The translations under genes and the position numbers were made by a program. This document shows, in pieces, positions 47,628 through 57,379 of a DNA stretch of 64,000 bases (positions within the stretch are counted from its first letter, which is position 1; each line of letters starts with the position of its first letter). Under the pieces are notes generated by a model, which did not search any database, had not been told where the DNA came from, and saw only the letters and a list, made by a program, of their open reading frames with translations. This stretch comes from Mycobacterium uberis (GTDB taxonomy: Bacteria; Actinomycetota; Actinomycetes; Mycobacteriales; Mycobacteriaceae): contig NZ_QAYL01000025.1 of the NCBI RefSeq assembly GCF_003408705.1, positions 1 to 64,000 on the forward strand, in the 5' to 3' direction.

Positions 47628-49493
47628 CTACCCGTCGGGACTTAGGAACGGGTTCTGTAGATTGCCACCGCCCAGATTTTGTGGAACAGGAACCGGTATC
47701 GGCACCGGTAGGAACGGTACGTGCAACCATTGAGTCGTAATCGCCACAGTGGAGGTCGTCGGCGCCGTTGACTCCGGTGGCACCGCGATTGTCGAGGTCG
47801 TCGGGGTAGTCGTGGTGGTAGTCGTCGAGGTAGTCGTGGTGGTAGTCGTCGAGGTAGTCGTGGTGGTAGTCGTGGTCGCCGGCTTAGTCGTTGGCACAAC
47901 GGTTGTCTTGGTCACCACCGGTGGCAATGTCGTCACCACTATCCGCGGCGGTGTCGGCACAGCGCTGCTCGGCACCGCCGTACTACTTGGGATCGGCCTG
48001 GAAATCGGCGGTGGGGGAACCGGACTCGATGCCACCGAGCTGGGCGACAGAGCCGGTTGGGGTGCTATAATGGGCATTACCGGTGTCCCGGGCTTCTGCA
48101 CATCTGTCAATGTGTAAGCCACACCACCGATTGCGGCCATGGCCACCAGGGCGCACAGCCCGATGACCAGTTGTGAAACTCGGATGCGCCGCCAGAGCCG
48201 TCCTATGGGTGACTCGATCACATTTAACGGCACCGACCAGCCTGCAGGACCGTCTTCGTAGAATGAATCTCTACCAAACCGCGCTGATGCGTCCTCAGGG
48301 TATTCGGCCTGCGACCAAGCCAGCTCGCGCTCGGTCAAAGCACCCCCGTCGATCGCCAACACCCCGGCATCCAAACCGGCCGTTAGTTCGATCGCGTCGT
48401 CGCCGGAAGCCGCCGCGGACAGGCTGGCAGATGTCCGCGTCCGTATATCCAGCTCTTTCCCGCGCGATATCAGCAACAACGCGCCGCGGGCAGCAGCTAA
48501 CGAAGGCTGGGACACGGTCACGACCGGTCTGTGGCTGTGTTCTGAAAGACGTTCATTAACAAGAGGAATACTGGCGCAGCCACCAACGGTTACTACTGCC
48601 GCTAGGTCCGTCCAGCTCTTCCGATGACGCGCCAGCATATCGTCGAATGCGTAAATGAAGCCGGTCAGCCGGTCCTGGATCAGGTCCTCCAGCTCGTCGC
48701 GAGTCAGCGTCATGCTGCAACGTCGCCCATCAATTTCAACGGCCAATTCGGTTATAGTTTGGGTAGATAACCGCTCTTTAGCGACACTACACCGTTCGAT
48801 GAGTTGACCAAGCTTCCCGACTTCGATAGTGCTGGACGAGTCGATACCACTGTGGTTTCCTTGATCCTCAAAGATCCGAAAAAGCAACGATTGGTCGATT
48901 TCTTTTCCAGAGAAATCTGTGTAACGCATTGTTGTGCTTATAATTTCAAAATCTTCAGCAAGGTTCAGCAAAGTTGCAGACGTTCCAGTGCCGCCAAAAT
49001 CAAGCAGAGCGACCACACCAATTTCCGCCAAAAACAATTCATCGTTCGCAGCCGTCAACGCCGCTATTGCATCCGATACCAGAAGGGGTTCCATACCGCT
49101 TCGAACTAAGCCCCCATGTGTTCGCAACCCATTGCGCAGCGCCTGCAAAGTTTCGGTTTTCCAATGCGCAGGAACGGCAATGGAGATCTCCGACGAAGCC
49201 ACGTTGACGCCGGCAGCCAGCACCATCGCATTCAGGGCTTCGACCATCAGCAGATCTGGGTCGTGATCCGACCCATCACTCGACACCAATGCCACTGCGT
49301 CACTAATCCGCTCTACAAAACCACTCATGCGCACGCTAGGCTCAGTCATATCCGTATTATGATCTGATGCAATGACTTTCGAAGAAAATTGTGGATAAAG
49401 GGTCAACACGGCACGGCGACTCGTCGGGAGACTTCCGTTAGACGCCACGGCGAGATTGGTGGTACCGATCGACAACCCCAGCGAGTCGTACAT
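47628..49493 (-). CDS. Membrane-anchored Hsp70-like protein with Thr-rich exterior (Rv0312-like)
   Basis: 621 residues, the length of Mtb Rv0312 (proline/threonine-rich conserved protein). The N-terminal part has an actin/Hsp70 ATPase fold: MYDSLGLSIGTTNLAV (phosphate 1 loop), 'AEIGVVALLDFGGTGTSATL' (phosphate 2, as DLGGGT in DnaK), DFSGKEIDQSL, and 'LAAVVTVGGCASIPLVNERL' (adenosine motif). A single transmembrane helix 'LVIGLCALVAMAAIGGVAY' (about residue 450) is followed by a Pro/Ser-rich and then almost pure Thr stretch encoded by 24-bp tandem repeats, ending in 'VPFLPVPIPVPVPQNLGGG'. The ATPase half would face the cytoplasm and the Thr-rich tail the cell wall, a candidate for O-mannosylation. 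Its paralogue at 24,223 is dead. Confidence 0.88.
   Translation of the reverse strand: MYDSLGLSIGTTNLAVASNGSLPTSRRAVLTLYPQFSSKVIASDHNTDMTEPSVRMSGFVERISDAVALVSSDGSDHDPDLLMVEALNAMVLAAGVNVASSEISIAVPAHWKTETLQALRNGLRTHGGLVRSGMEPLLVSDAIAALTAANDELFLAEIGVVALLDFGGTGTSATLLNLAEDFEIISTTMRYTDFSGKEIDQSLLFRIFEDQGNHSGIDSSSTIEVGKLGQLIERCSVAKERLSTQTITELAVEIDGRRCSMTLTRDELEDLIQDRLTGFIYAFDDMLARHRKSWTDLAAVVTVGGCASIPLVNERLSEHSHRPVVTVSQPSLAAARGALLLISRGKELDIRTRTSASLSAAASGDDAIELTAGLDAGVLAIDGGALTERELAWSQAEYPEDASARFGRDSFYEDGPAGWSVPLNVIESPIGRLWRRIRVSQLVIGLCALVAMAAIGGVAYTLTDVQKPGTPVMPIIAPQPALSPSSVASSPVPPPPISRPIPSSTAVPSSAVPTPPRIVVTTLPPVVTKTTVVPTTKPATTTTTTTTSTTTTTTTSTTTTTTTPTTSTIAVPPESTAPTTSTVAITTQWLHVPFLPVPIPVPVPQNLGGGNLQNPFLSPDG
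47806..47875. repeat. 24-bp tandem repeat coding the poly-Thr segment
   Basis: Unit GTAGTCGTGGTGGTAGTCGT plus CGAG, two perfect copies (47,806-47,829 and 47,830-47,853) and a third nearly complete copy from 47,854. On the minus strand it encodes eight residues, Ser/Thr-rich, and keeps the frame. Confidence 0.95.
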
Positions 49494-49549
49494 ATAGCAG
49501 ATACTTTCGTCGGTGGATAGGGTCGATGGCCAGCGTCAACCATAGCCGT

Positions 49550-50900
49550 GATTAGGTTGTAACTACTGCGGTGTCAACATCATTGGTATCCTGTCGATGC
49601 GGTTGTGTCACCGAAGTGGTATCGTCACCACCTTGACAAACTTGCGTCGATCCCCATACACGGCAGAAAACCGCTTTCACGGCACGGCGAGCGGTAACAA
49701 ATGCCTCGGCTCGAACTGGAAGATAGATCGACGACTGACCTGAATGACCGTTACATCGGGAAGTTCGGTTGCTGCTTTCTTGGTTTGCGTCAATTCTGCG
49801 GTCCAATCAGTATTCATCTCGCTGACCCAAACTCAGATGTGTGAGTCCACCGCGGTAGCAATAAACTTATAGTGGTCAAAAGGAATCCATTGAACACAAC
49901 GACATATACACTCCGTCATCGCAGGACGGCGACCTGTGAACAGATTAACCGATTCCCTGCCGTTTCGTCAGCCACGTAGCTGGCCGAGTTCAGCAGTGGA
50001 TGCAATCCTAACATCCGCACTACGCCCTGGATGCCGCCAGACAGCACCAGCACACGGTAACAGCGAACCCGGACAGGCCGATCAGTTAGCAAGTGTCCAC
50101 CGAGACCGCCAATCCGGTGTCGATCTCCATTCAGGCACGCACGGCGACCGCAAAAGACAGATACAGCAGGTGCACCTGCAGGCACACTTCGTCCGTCGGC
50201 CAGCCGCTACCAGGGCGGAATGCGAGAATGCACTGAAGTCGAGGTCTGGCAGCAACTGACACAAATAATCGACCAGCCCTTCGTCGGACAAATAGACGGC
50301 AGCGAATTCCCAACTGGATGTCTTGGTTTTGCGGATCAGTTGCAGCGCCGGAATACCCTTGACCACCGGTTGCGACTCGTTGATGATGACGGTCCATGTT
50401 CAGTATGGATGCCACTCCGACGGAGTCTGGAGTAGCCGATGGATGGGACACATCTGCGTAAGCGGATTGTTCACCACTGCGATGGCATCGAACGTCGAAT
50501 CCTCTAGATTAATGTGGCACATGTCGCAGACGAGCCGATCTATCCATCGGCTCCACGTCGAGCAGTGCGCCGCAGTGATCAAGGTGGAATTCATCAGGCT
50601 AGCAATCGTGCAGTGTGTAGCAGAAGGCCATGAACTGCGGTGGAGCGCCAATGTCGAACTGCAGACTCTCGAGGATGGTCAGCACATCGTCGACTTCAAA
50701 GTTCAGCGCCCGCTGCACACGCTTGGTATAGAACAGGCTAGTGCCAGCTTATTCCTCAATGACGATTTGCAAAATAAACTCCTGAACACACCAGGCCATG
50801 CCGGAGCGGTCGATCATATGCCCTGTCAACAACAATTCAGGAACGCAAGAGTGCCAACTCAATGCGGGACAACGCTATCGACCGAGTTGTAGCTTGGCTC
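49550..50900 (-). pseudogene. Conserved protein pseudogene (Rv0311-like)
   Basis: Minus-strand blocks 'VQRALNFEVDDVLTILESLQ', 'DIGAPPQFMAFCYTLHD', 'DEFHLDHCGALLDVEPM', 'TWTVIINESQPVVKGIPALQ', 'SDEGLVDYLCQLLPDLDFSA', 'VCLQVHLLYLSFAVAVRA', 'VRMLGLHPLLNSASYVADET' and a C-terminal 'VTVIQVSRRSIFQFE' segment lie in the right order but in changing frames with several stops. I recall Mtb Rv0311 as a protein of about 409 residues of unknown function at this position. Confidence 0.75.
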
Positions 50901-50964
50901 ATGACCTAAAGATAACTACAATGCCATCCTTCAGCTAGACCCGAATGTGCTGCAATGGTGTAAT

Positions 50965-51470
50965 AAACGTTAACAATGCGACTACCGACGTCGAAGGGAT
51001 CAAGCAGGTCAAGGATCGGTACCTACACGCGCTGGTTACCAACCGCTAGTAAGACTTCGCCGACATCCTCATCGATGACATCGCTGGCGACTATGGTTCC
51101 TCCTCGGCAAGGAGCTGCGTCTCACCAACCGCACCGACTCGGTCGGCCTATCTCCACTCAGCACCTAGCCTAATCGTAATAACCGAACATCGTGTGACAC
51201 ATCATAAGATCAACGTTACCGACGGTACTGTATTGGCAACGTGGTATCGACGACACTGGCTTATCTTCGCCAAGTTCAATTTCATGCTGATTGGCGTTGC
51301 TTTCTACCGCTATTAGTACCAGCGCACCGACGGTGGTTGGAAGATCAGCGTTACCGGCTACGACCGCACCAACAAGGCGAAGATGCCATTGGCGTACTTG
51401 AACTTTCAGGTGAAACCTGATTCGTGCATTAACGTGACCGAACCGTGCCAAGGATGAACCGTGCGATGTA
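50965..51470 (+). pseudogene. SnoaL-like protein pseudogene (Rv0310c-like)
   Basis: Plus strand: 'DVEGIKQVKDRYLHALVTNR' then two stops, DFADILIDDIAGDYGSSS, then after a frame change 'IVITEHRVTHHKINVTDGTV', LATWYRRHWLIFAKFNFMLI and 'YQRTDGGWKISVTGYDRTN'. This is a typical SnoaL-4 (NTF2-fold) protein with a broken frame. Confidence 0.82.
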
Positions 51471-51519
51471 ACATCCCGAGTCAAATCTCCATCGTACAGT
51501 TCACAGTCGATACTTAGGT

Positions 51520-52197
51520 TTACTTCGTTATCGCAATCACCGCACCGGGCCTTAACCAGCGAATGATCTGCACCAGTGTTGCATCGTCGATCGCCACACA
51601 GCCTTCCGTCGGACCACCGTCGGTGGTGTGCAAGAAGAACGCGGCACCGCCGCCGGGAATCCTAGCCTTGTTGACGCCCATGACCACCGCATGTTTGTAC
51701 TGCGGGATCTGCAGGTTCTCGCTTTCGGTTGTATTAAACCGACACTGCGACTTCTGGCACACCTGCATAGTGTTGAAAGTTGGGCTACGCTCATCGCCGT
51801 TCCACCAGTGATTGGGCCCAACTTGGGTATAGGGCAACCCGCTACCGGGATTAGGCGCGGTGCCGAAAGCGGAATCGAGACTGTAGATACCCATCGGGGT
51901 AGCTGGATAGCTACTCTTGGCCTGCGCCGCCATACCCGCCGACCCGACGTGGGCGGGAATGCCGGTTTTGAGCGGTTGCCAACCCGTGGCGGCACGCTGA
52001 TAAATATACATTTTTGCATTCGACCCGCCGGTACTAACCACCGAAACCACCTGCGTGGCATTGCCGACCGCGTTGGCAAACCAAGCAGCGCCGGCCGCCA
52101 CACCGATCGGTGCTAGCACTAGGGCAGCCCAACCCTCGCAGGCCACAACGCCCAACAGAGCTATAAGTCGGCGCATGGGTTTCATGGTCAGACCCAT
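51520..52197 (-). CDS. Exported L,D-transpeptidase (YkuD)-fold protein (Rv0309-like)
   Basis: 225 residues from the first start at 52197. A start at the in-frame ATG at 52185 (MKPMRRLIALLG) gives a cleaner signal sequence. The signal/anchor segment 'LIALLGVVACEGWAALVLAP' is followed by a YkuD-like catalytic domain: 'SSYPATPMGIYSLDSAFGT', 'YTQVGPNHWWNGDERSPTFN', 'YKHAVVMGVNK' and the catalytic region FFLHTTDGGPTEGCVAIDD with the expected His and Cys. L,D-transpeptidases form 3-3 peptidoglycan crosslinks. This short type may instead be a related peptidoglycan-acting enzyme. The PAP2 gene lies just upstream on the same strand, as in Mtb Rv0308-Rv0309. Confidence 0.88.
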   Translation of the reverse strand: MGLTMKPMRRLIALLGVVACEGWAALVLAPIGVAAGAAWFANAVGNATQVVSVVSTGGSNAKMYIYQRAATGWQPLKTGIPAHVGSAGMAAQAKSSYPATPMGIYSLDSAFGTAPNPGSGLPYTQVGPNHWWNGDERSPTFNTMQVCQKSQCRFNTTESENLQIPQYKHAVVMGVNKARIPGGGAAFFLHTTDGGPTEGCVAIDDATLVQIIRWLRPGAVIAITK

Positions 52198-52269
52198 CCG
52201 GACTTAAGGTCAAGTAAAGGTTTAGATCCAGTTAGGTCACCGTGTTGTGATGTGGCCGCAGCAGAGGTT

Positions 52270-53007
52270 TTAACGGGCCGCACCCAGCTCCGGTTCGTCC
52301 AGCGCGGGCTGCCCCGGTGACAACGACCGCGAGTCAGACACGCCTGTACAGCAGTTTTTGGCCGTCGGCTGCCTCGCGCTTTGCACCGACGGACGAAGTA
52401 CCCGGGAGACCACCAGAACATACAAATATCCCAGTGCGCAGCCGGCCAACACATCTGATGGATGATGCACGTTCAACGCAACTCTGGCGATCCCCACCAT
52501 CAGCACGCTCAGCACAGCCATCACAACTGCGACGCGACGCATTAAGCGACCCATCAGCGACATCACGACGATAAGCAACGCGAGCACGCTGGCCGTTGTT
52601 TCAAAGACGTGACCAGACGGAAATGAGGTCGACGGTACGTGCACCAGCGCTGTCACCGGTCGCGGTCGACCAACCAGACTCTTGGCCGCCATCGTCACAA
52701 AACCGTCGAGCGGCAAGCAAACTAATAACAACAGTGCCACCCGCACCTTACGCATAACCAGTGCGACCACCGCTGCCGCTATGCCTAGCACCCGCCAGGT
52801 AATCGGACCCAAAACAAAAGAGACGTCATCCCAAAACCACACCCATACCGGATGTTTGACGCCGATATCGTGCGCGGCGTTCAACAACGACCAATCGACG
52901 CTGTGCAGCCAACCCCAGTCCTGCTGGTAGCCTATCCACATGCCAACGTAAACCACGATGGCGACCAGAGCAGCAGTAGTGGCCAGGATATTTTGCATAC
53001 GGGTCAT
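52270..53007 (-). CDS. PAP2-family membrane phosphatase (Rv0308-like)
   Basis: About 245 residues from the ATG at 53007 (MTRMQNILAT). The frame is open to 53055, but the upstream 16 codons have no similarity that I recall. Five to six transmembrane helices. The three phosphatase motifs are present: KSLVGRPRP, FPSGH (C2 with catalytic His) and ARVALNVHHPSDVLAG (C3). PAP2 enzymes remove phosphate from lipid phosphates such as decaprenyl pyrophosphate or phosphatidic acid on the outer face of the membrane. Substrate unknown. It lies upstream of the L,D-transpeptidase-fold gene, in the same direction. Confidence 0.9.
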   Translation of the reverse strand: MTRMQNILATTAALVAIVVYVGMWIGYQQDWGWLHSVDWSLLNAAHDIGVKHPVWVWFWDDVSFVLGPITWRVLGIAAAVVALVMRKVRVALLLLVCLPLDGFVTMAAKSLVGRPRPVTALVHVPSTSFPSGHVFETTASVLALLIVVMSLMGRLMRRVAVVMAVLSVLMVGIARVALNVHHPSDVLAGCALGYLYVLVVSRVLRPSVQSARQPTAKNCCTGVSDSRSLSPGQPALDEPELGAAR

Positions 53008-53059
53008 AACGTAATCGATACCAGTAGCAGGATACTCCGATCCCACTTGGGTCATGCTG

Positions 53060-53515
53060 GCCGGATGGCAGTCTATGGTCGCAAGTGGTTCGGCATCGGC
53101 AAGCTGCCAACCGACCTGCGCGTTGAGGTTGACGCGGAGAGCCTCATCATATAATTTGCCTATAATTTGCCGCGTACATCGCAGTCACCCGAGGATTTAA
53201 CAGCGTAATCCCTGGGCTGCGGACGTCACACCGTGTCAGCAGCTACGTGGGCTCGCTGGCCTTTACCACCAGGCGGGTTCTGGCGACGCTGCCGGTGGTG
53301 TCGGCCGGACCATCGACGTGCACTGGAACCAGGCGCAGGCTGGTGCCACGAAAACTGAGATCTCTTCGACTGTCCTGCAATTCGATCTCGACGTTGCCGA
53401 GTTCGATCCGAAGTTCAGTGGCCAACTGTCTCTGCATTGCCACGACGCCATCGGTGAGGATGTGCTGGTGCGCTTGTTACAAGTTACACGCGCCACACCC
53501 AAAGTATCGGTCTAA
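53060..53515 (+). pseudogene. Conserved protein pseudogene (Rv0307c-like)
   Basis: 'AGRMAVYGRKWFGIGKLPTD', LRVEVDAESLII and then, after frame changes, 'GLAGLYHQAGSGDAAGG', 'VGRTIDVHWNQAQAGATKTE', ISSTVLQFDLDVAEFDPKFS and 'LVRLLQVTRATPKVSV' to a stop at 53515. An 11-bp tandem duplication (53,150-53,171) falls exactly where the first frame is lost. Function of the intact family is unknown. Confidence 0.72.
53150..53171. repeat. 11-bp tandem duplication in the Rv0307c-like relic
   Basis: TATAATTTGCC occurs twice without a gap (53,150-53,160, 53,161-53,171). The unit is not a multiple of three and it breaks the frame. Confidence 0.93.
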
Positions 53516-53599
53516 TGCAGCCGTAGCGCTTTCATCCAGATCACCGATGAACCCCTGCATAGACGTATTCACGCACCCTTCAACGAAAAAGTGGGCTTA

Positions 53600-54110
53600 T
53601 CGCACATGCCTTGGGGTCACGGTCCCAGGAGTTTCAGCAGTTGCAAGGTCGAAGATAGTCTCGAAATATGCTAAGCACTTTAGTGGTAATGCTGTGCGAC
53701 GACCTGGAAAGACATGTCTTCGACCACCACATACTCCTGCAGATGGACCTGAAATCAGCACCATGCAAAACCTGTGACTAGTAGCTCACCCTGAAAATCC
53801 TAGCATGGGCTGAATGTCGCTGTTCAATACCGGACGGTTGGCAGCACTGTTTGGCAATACCAGCAGATGCCGAACCTGGCTATCCTGTGTCTGAGCCCAG
53901 TGCCCGAGTTTCCGGATCTGCCGGCGCTGTAACTGGACAGCTGGGTGTTCATACGACCGCTGTTGGAATTCGTGTCCAAGAGCCGAGGAGGTCAACCGCG
54001 ATGGGAGCAGCCCAAGTCAGATCGTCAGACGGTCAGTCGTCGGCGACCAACCAGGAGGATCCGTTCCAGTGACCACGGCCACCAATCTGTGCGGGATCGC
54101 CAACTAGCAG
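53600..54110 (+). pseudogene. BluB/nitroreductase-family pseudogene (Rv0306-like)
   Basis: 'VMLCDDLERHVFDHHILLQM' at 53,690-53,750, 'LTLKILAWAEC' (decayed LTARAEGLGMGW), 'QHCLAIPADAEPG' and, in another frame, 'LAILCLSPVPEFPDLPAL' with 'SWVFIRPLLEFV' show the FMN-binding C-terminal half of a BluB-like oxidoreductase. The N-terminal half is hardly visible. The direction is my best reading, but in Mtb I would expect the opposite strand relative to Rv0308, so orthology is uncertain. Confidence 0.6.
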
Positions 54111-54405
54111 CCACCACGGTGAAATCGACATTAACGCCAAACTCTGGTTGAGTGGCACTGTGGCAGGCACAACACATTGGTAACCAATAACATCCGAGCA
54201 TATTCGGAACTTTGGCTTGACCCCGCTTGGAGCGTCTGGCAACACCGGCGCAGTATCGTCGCCGGTCGAGATGATGAAAATGACAGGTGGCAATGCGACA
54301 AGAGACCGGCAACACGACAAGAAAAATACCGCGACAACAAAAAGACAACATGCTGCTTGTGCACTGAAACAACATGGAATTGTAAACTGAGAATATATGA
54401 ATATC

Positions 54406-54438
54406 CTAGTGTATCCAGCTTATAGCTGGATACACTAG
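54406..54438. terminator. Perfect 15-bp hairpin
   Basis: CTAGTGTATCCAGCT, loop TAT, AGCTGGATACACTAG (54,406-54,438). No T-run follows. It lies between the BluB-like and sulfatase relics, so any former terminator role is only a guess. Confidence 0.6.
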
Positions 54439-54449
54439 CTGCTGAACAG

Positions 54450-55650
54450 TATTTTGTTCAACAAGGCCCATGCCACCGCGCTCTTGTACTCACCATCTCG
54501 AGGGGTAGCCGTTCACGAGTCGATCCCATCAGAACTGGAAATACCGCATCAGGGTCTACGCCTTATTTCTAGATGTTACCTGAATAAGTCTGAAATTAGG
54601 TTCTTTTCGTTATGCAACATGATACATCCTAACTGAATATAGCTGCTTCTCAACGAGTTTGACGTGTCGAACTCGTGCTATGAGTACGTCATCAACAAGG
54701 CCCAGGACTGGCTGTGCAACAGCGCACCCTACCCTTTCCGAACAACCATTTCTGTTGACGGCCGGACTCTTTGAAATCTACCGGTTCTATCCGCATGAAC
54801 GCTATCAACTCGTCGACAGTTCAACCGCCGATCTACGTGACTATATACCTGATCTCCCAGAGACACACCAAAATCTCGCCGATTTTCACAGTTCCATAGC
54901 CACCGCCGACGCCACGGTCGACCAGAAATTTAGACACGTTAACTCAGACTGGCCTCGATGCCAACATATGGGTGGTGTTCTTCACCGACCACGACCTGGC
55001 GTTCCCGTGGATTAAATACATGCTGTATGACAGCCAAAACCAGTTTCGCACTAGTCATCCTCCTGCCCATAAGCCGGGCATTATCTCCGTGTTTACGACA
55101 AATCGATAATGTGTAATACGCCGGCCTACTACTCACGCCGGATAACTACACCGATCCAGTTCGCGATCATGTATACACCACTAGGACCTACCATGACTCC
55201 TACGATCCGATTCAGACAATCCGCACAAAGGAATGCAGCTACATCGAAAACTGTATGCTCCGGCCACTGCTGAATCTGTCGTGGAATATCCAGGACAGCC
55301 CGCCAGGACAGGTTGTTGCCCCGTTGACCACCGCATCACGTCCGGAACATGGACTCTATGACTTGCGCATAGATCCCACCGAACCCAACAACCTGCTAAC
55401 CGCCAACCATCTCGAGACACAAACGCGATCGCGACCGATCTAACTTTACGATTGCACAATTGTTACCAACAAATTGGTTATAGAATACCCTCGAATTTCG
55501 CCAACGCCCGCATTGTGTCGTGCTATACTGCAAAGCACCTGTGGATTCATAACGCGACGCCAACCAGCCGGTCAACAATCACCGATGATTGCGGCATCGA
55601 GAAGTGAAGTTACCTGCAACTGGAGTGCGATTAAGATTATTCGGTATTCA
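54450..55650 (+). pseudogene. Sulfatase pseudogene (Rv0296c-like)
   Basis: 'NKAHATALLYSPSRG' at 54,460-54,505 is the sulfatase signature, with the catalytic Cys that becomes formylglycine replaced by Tyr (codon TAC at 54,487). Further blocks: FDVSNSCYEYVINKAQDWL, 'YPHERYQLVDSSTADLRDYI', 'LDANIWVVFFTDHDLAFP' (split by a frameshift), 'DHVYTTRTYHDSYDPIQTIR', 'PLLNLSWNIQDSPPGQVVAP' and 'LYDLRIDPTEPNNLLTANHL'. Several frameshifts, and the N-terminal metal-binding part is missing. Confidence 0.85.
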
Positions 55651-55689
55651 GAATAGCTTAATCTGATGCTTATCACCACACAACGCAAC

Positions 55690-56440
55690 GACAGTATCTT
55701 CACTGGCGGAGTCGTTACGCGCGACCGGACACGCCGGGAAAGCACAAGAGTTCTTATACTACCCGCCAGCCACTGATCTGGTTCCCCAGCCGCGGTAGTG
55801 GTTCGCCAATTTCAAGGGCGAGTCGATCCTGCCATTACTTGATCTACTGGCCCCTGATACGCCGGACACGGCGACGCCAAGTTGCCTGGCAGGAAAATAT
55901 CCACAATTTAGAGGGTTACCTCACAATAGTGTCTGGGGTGGCAAGATGCTGTGTAACCAGACACCACTGTTGCAACAAACACGCCACACAACTACTCGAC
56001 CACTCCAGCAACACGCTGCACACGGCAATCCGCGATGTGATTTGCTTACGTCCATCGACCGGATGTGTTGTCGCAAGCGATTTCATTCCAGCGTACCGTG
56101 CAGGTTCAGGTGTAGCGGTGCCGCCCCAACCCCAATCGCGAGTCGCAGGCAGCGTACTATGCTGGCACCATTGTCCATATCGTCGATATCTTGAGAAATC
56201 AGGAAAACAGTTGGCGCACTTGGTTAGCCGAGAAAACAAGCACACCGATCGACATCGCGCACCCAGTGTTGTGGCAACAATATAACTACGATTGTCGACA
56301 GCGTTCCTGAGGCGATCCGGAAGGACCAGCATCAGGCACCACCACCGATGCTGAAACCTCAGGCCAATCAGCGTTATGCCAAGTGGGTCGACCGTTACCG
56401 AGAAGAGGCGCCGTTGCTGGGATTACCCAGCTGAGTGGCG
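55690..56440 (+). pseudogene. Stf0-like sulfotransferase pseudogene (Rv0295c-like)
   Basis: Plus strand in several frames: 'LILPASH*SGS' (decayed PAPS loop SQRSGST), 'KMLCNQTPLLQQ', 'LLHTAIRDVI', 'VHRPDVLSQAISFQRTVQVQ', 'YYAGTIVHIVDILRNQENSW' and [20 protein letters not shown], then '[20 protein letters not shown]' at the end. This is the complete plan of the Stf0 sulfotransferase that makes trehalose-2-sulfate for sulfolipid in Mtb. Here it is clearly dead. Confidence 0.85.
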
Positions 56441-57110
56441 TTAGCCATCAACCGTGGCTACGACAAACACCCGCCAGAACAGCAAAATCACAGTACGATT
56501 CTACCGGACCAGATAAGTGTCGGCCAGCAGTGGGATGAGCTCCTGACGAAACCGTTGCCCGGCCCCTTAAGTGCGCTACTTACGTACCGCGACTAACGTA
56601 GTTCCAGTTATCCACTCCAACACCGGGCTCTCACCAGTGAACTGGTGCAGGCACGTCGCCTTCCAGACATAGAATTTTCGCCAGGAATCCAGCAACATCT
56701 CGGTCTAGTGCACTAGCGAATGTACTACAGCTCCTACTCGAAAGAGTATGTTGTGTAACATCTCTACATACTTTTCCCGCCGAGTGACAGCCTGCACTGC
56801 GTCATGTGACGCCGTCTCAAAATTGTCCGGAACTTAGACGGCTAGCTATGATCCGGCCACCAGCTCGCCCACCCACCAAACCATCAGCCCGAGGTGCTCC
56901 AGCACCCATTGTAAAGCTGCGTTGCTGACCACCACGTCAGTGTCGGACCGGGGTTGCCAGATTCACAAAGTCGCCAACGGTGGCATTGATCCCTTCGTTT
57001 CCGGTTAGCTTCGAACATCTCTAGCGTGCTGTCCACTGTCTCGATCACAGTGGTGGGCGCTTTGCCAGATAACGCGTCAGGCTCCCGAGGCCATAACTAC
57101 GATGCACCAC
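56440..57110 (-). pseudogene. Trans-aconitate methyltransferase pseudogene (Rv0294/tam-like)
   Basis: Minus strand: 'GLGSLTRYLAKRPP' (SAM-binding loop with the first glycines lost), [16 protein letters not shown], '[15 protein letters not shown]', 'KYVEMLHNILFEGEAVVHS', '[19 protein letters not shown]', 'FRQELIPLLADTYLVR' and a decayed 'LLFWRVFVVATVDG' end. The order matches trans-aconitate 2-methyltransferase. Many frame changes. Confidence 0.75.
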
Positions 57111-57379
57111 CCGGCACAGCTGGCCGACACCCACTCTGGACAACAAATCATAAAACGAGCGGTTGCGATAATCCGTAAAAGTCAGATAAAAATTAGTATC
57201 TCACATGTCAATCCTCCTGATCAACACTGTCATTCGCGGCTAACAAAGCCAAAATGTATTACCGTTTTCGGTTACCGGACACTGCCCGAGTGGTCACGAA
57301 CCCTGCACAGAACCAAAAGCAATCCATTTAAACGCACAAGTATCGCCAGATCGACCGGATGTCATAGACGTTCGTGACC
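57111..57379. other. Intergenic/decayed, nothing assigned
   Basis: Only short frames. It may contain the destroyed N-terminus of the methyltransferase relic. Confidence 0.35.

Noticed and set aside
47749..48117. Plus-strand Val/Gly-rich frame resembling a PGRS-like repeat protein
   Set aside because: It is the antisense of the poly-Thr repeat of the Hsp70-like gene; ACC/ACT Thr codons read as GGT/AGT/GTA on the other strand.
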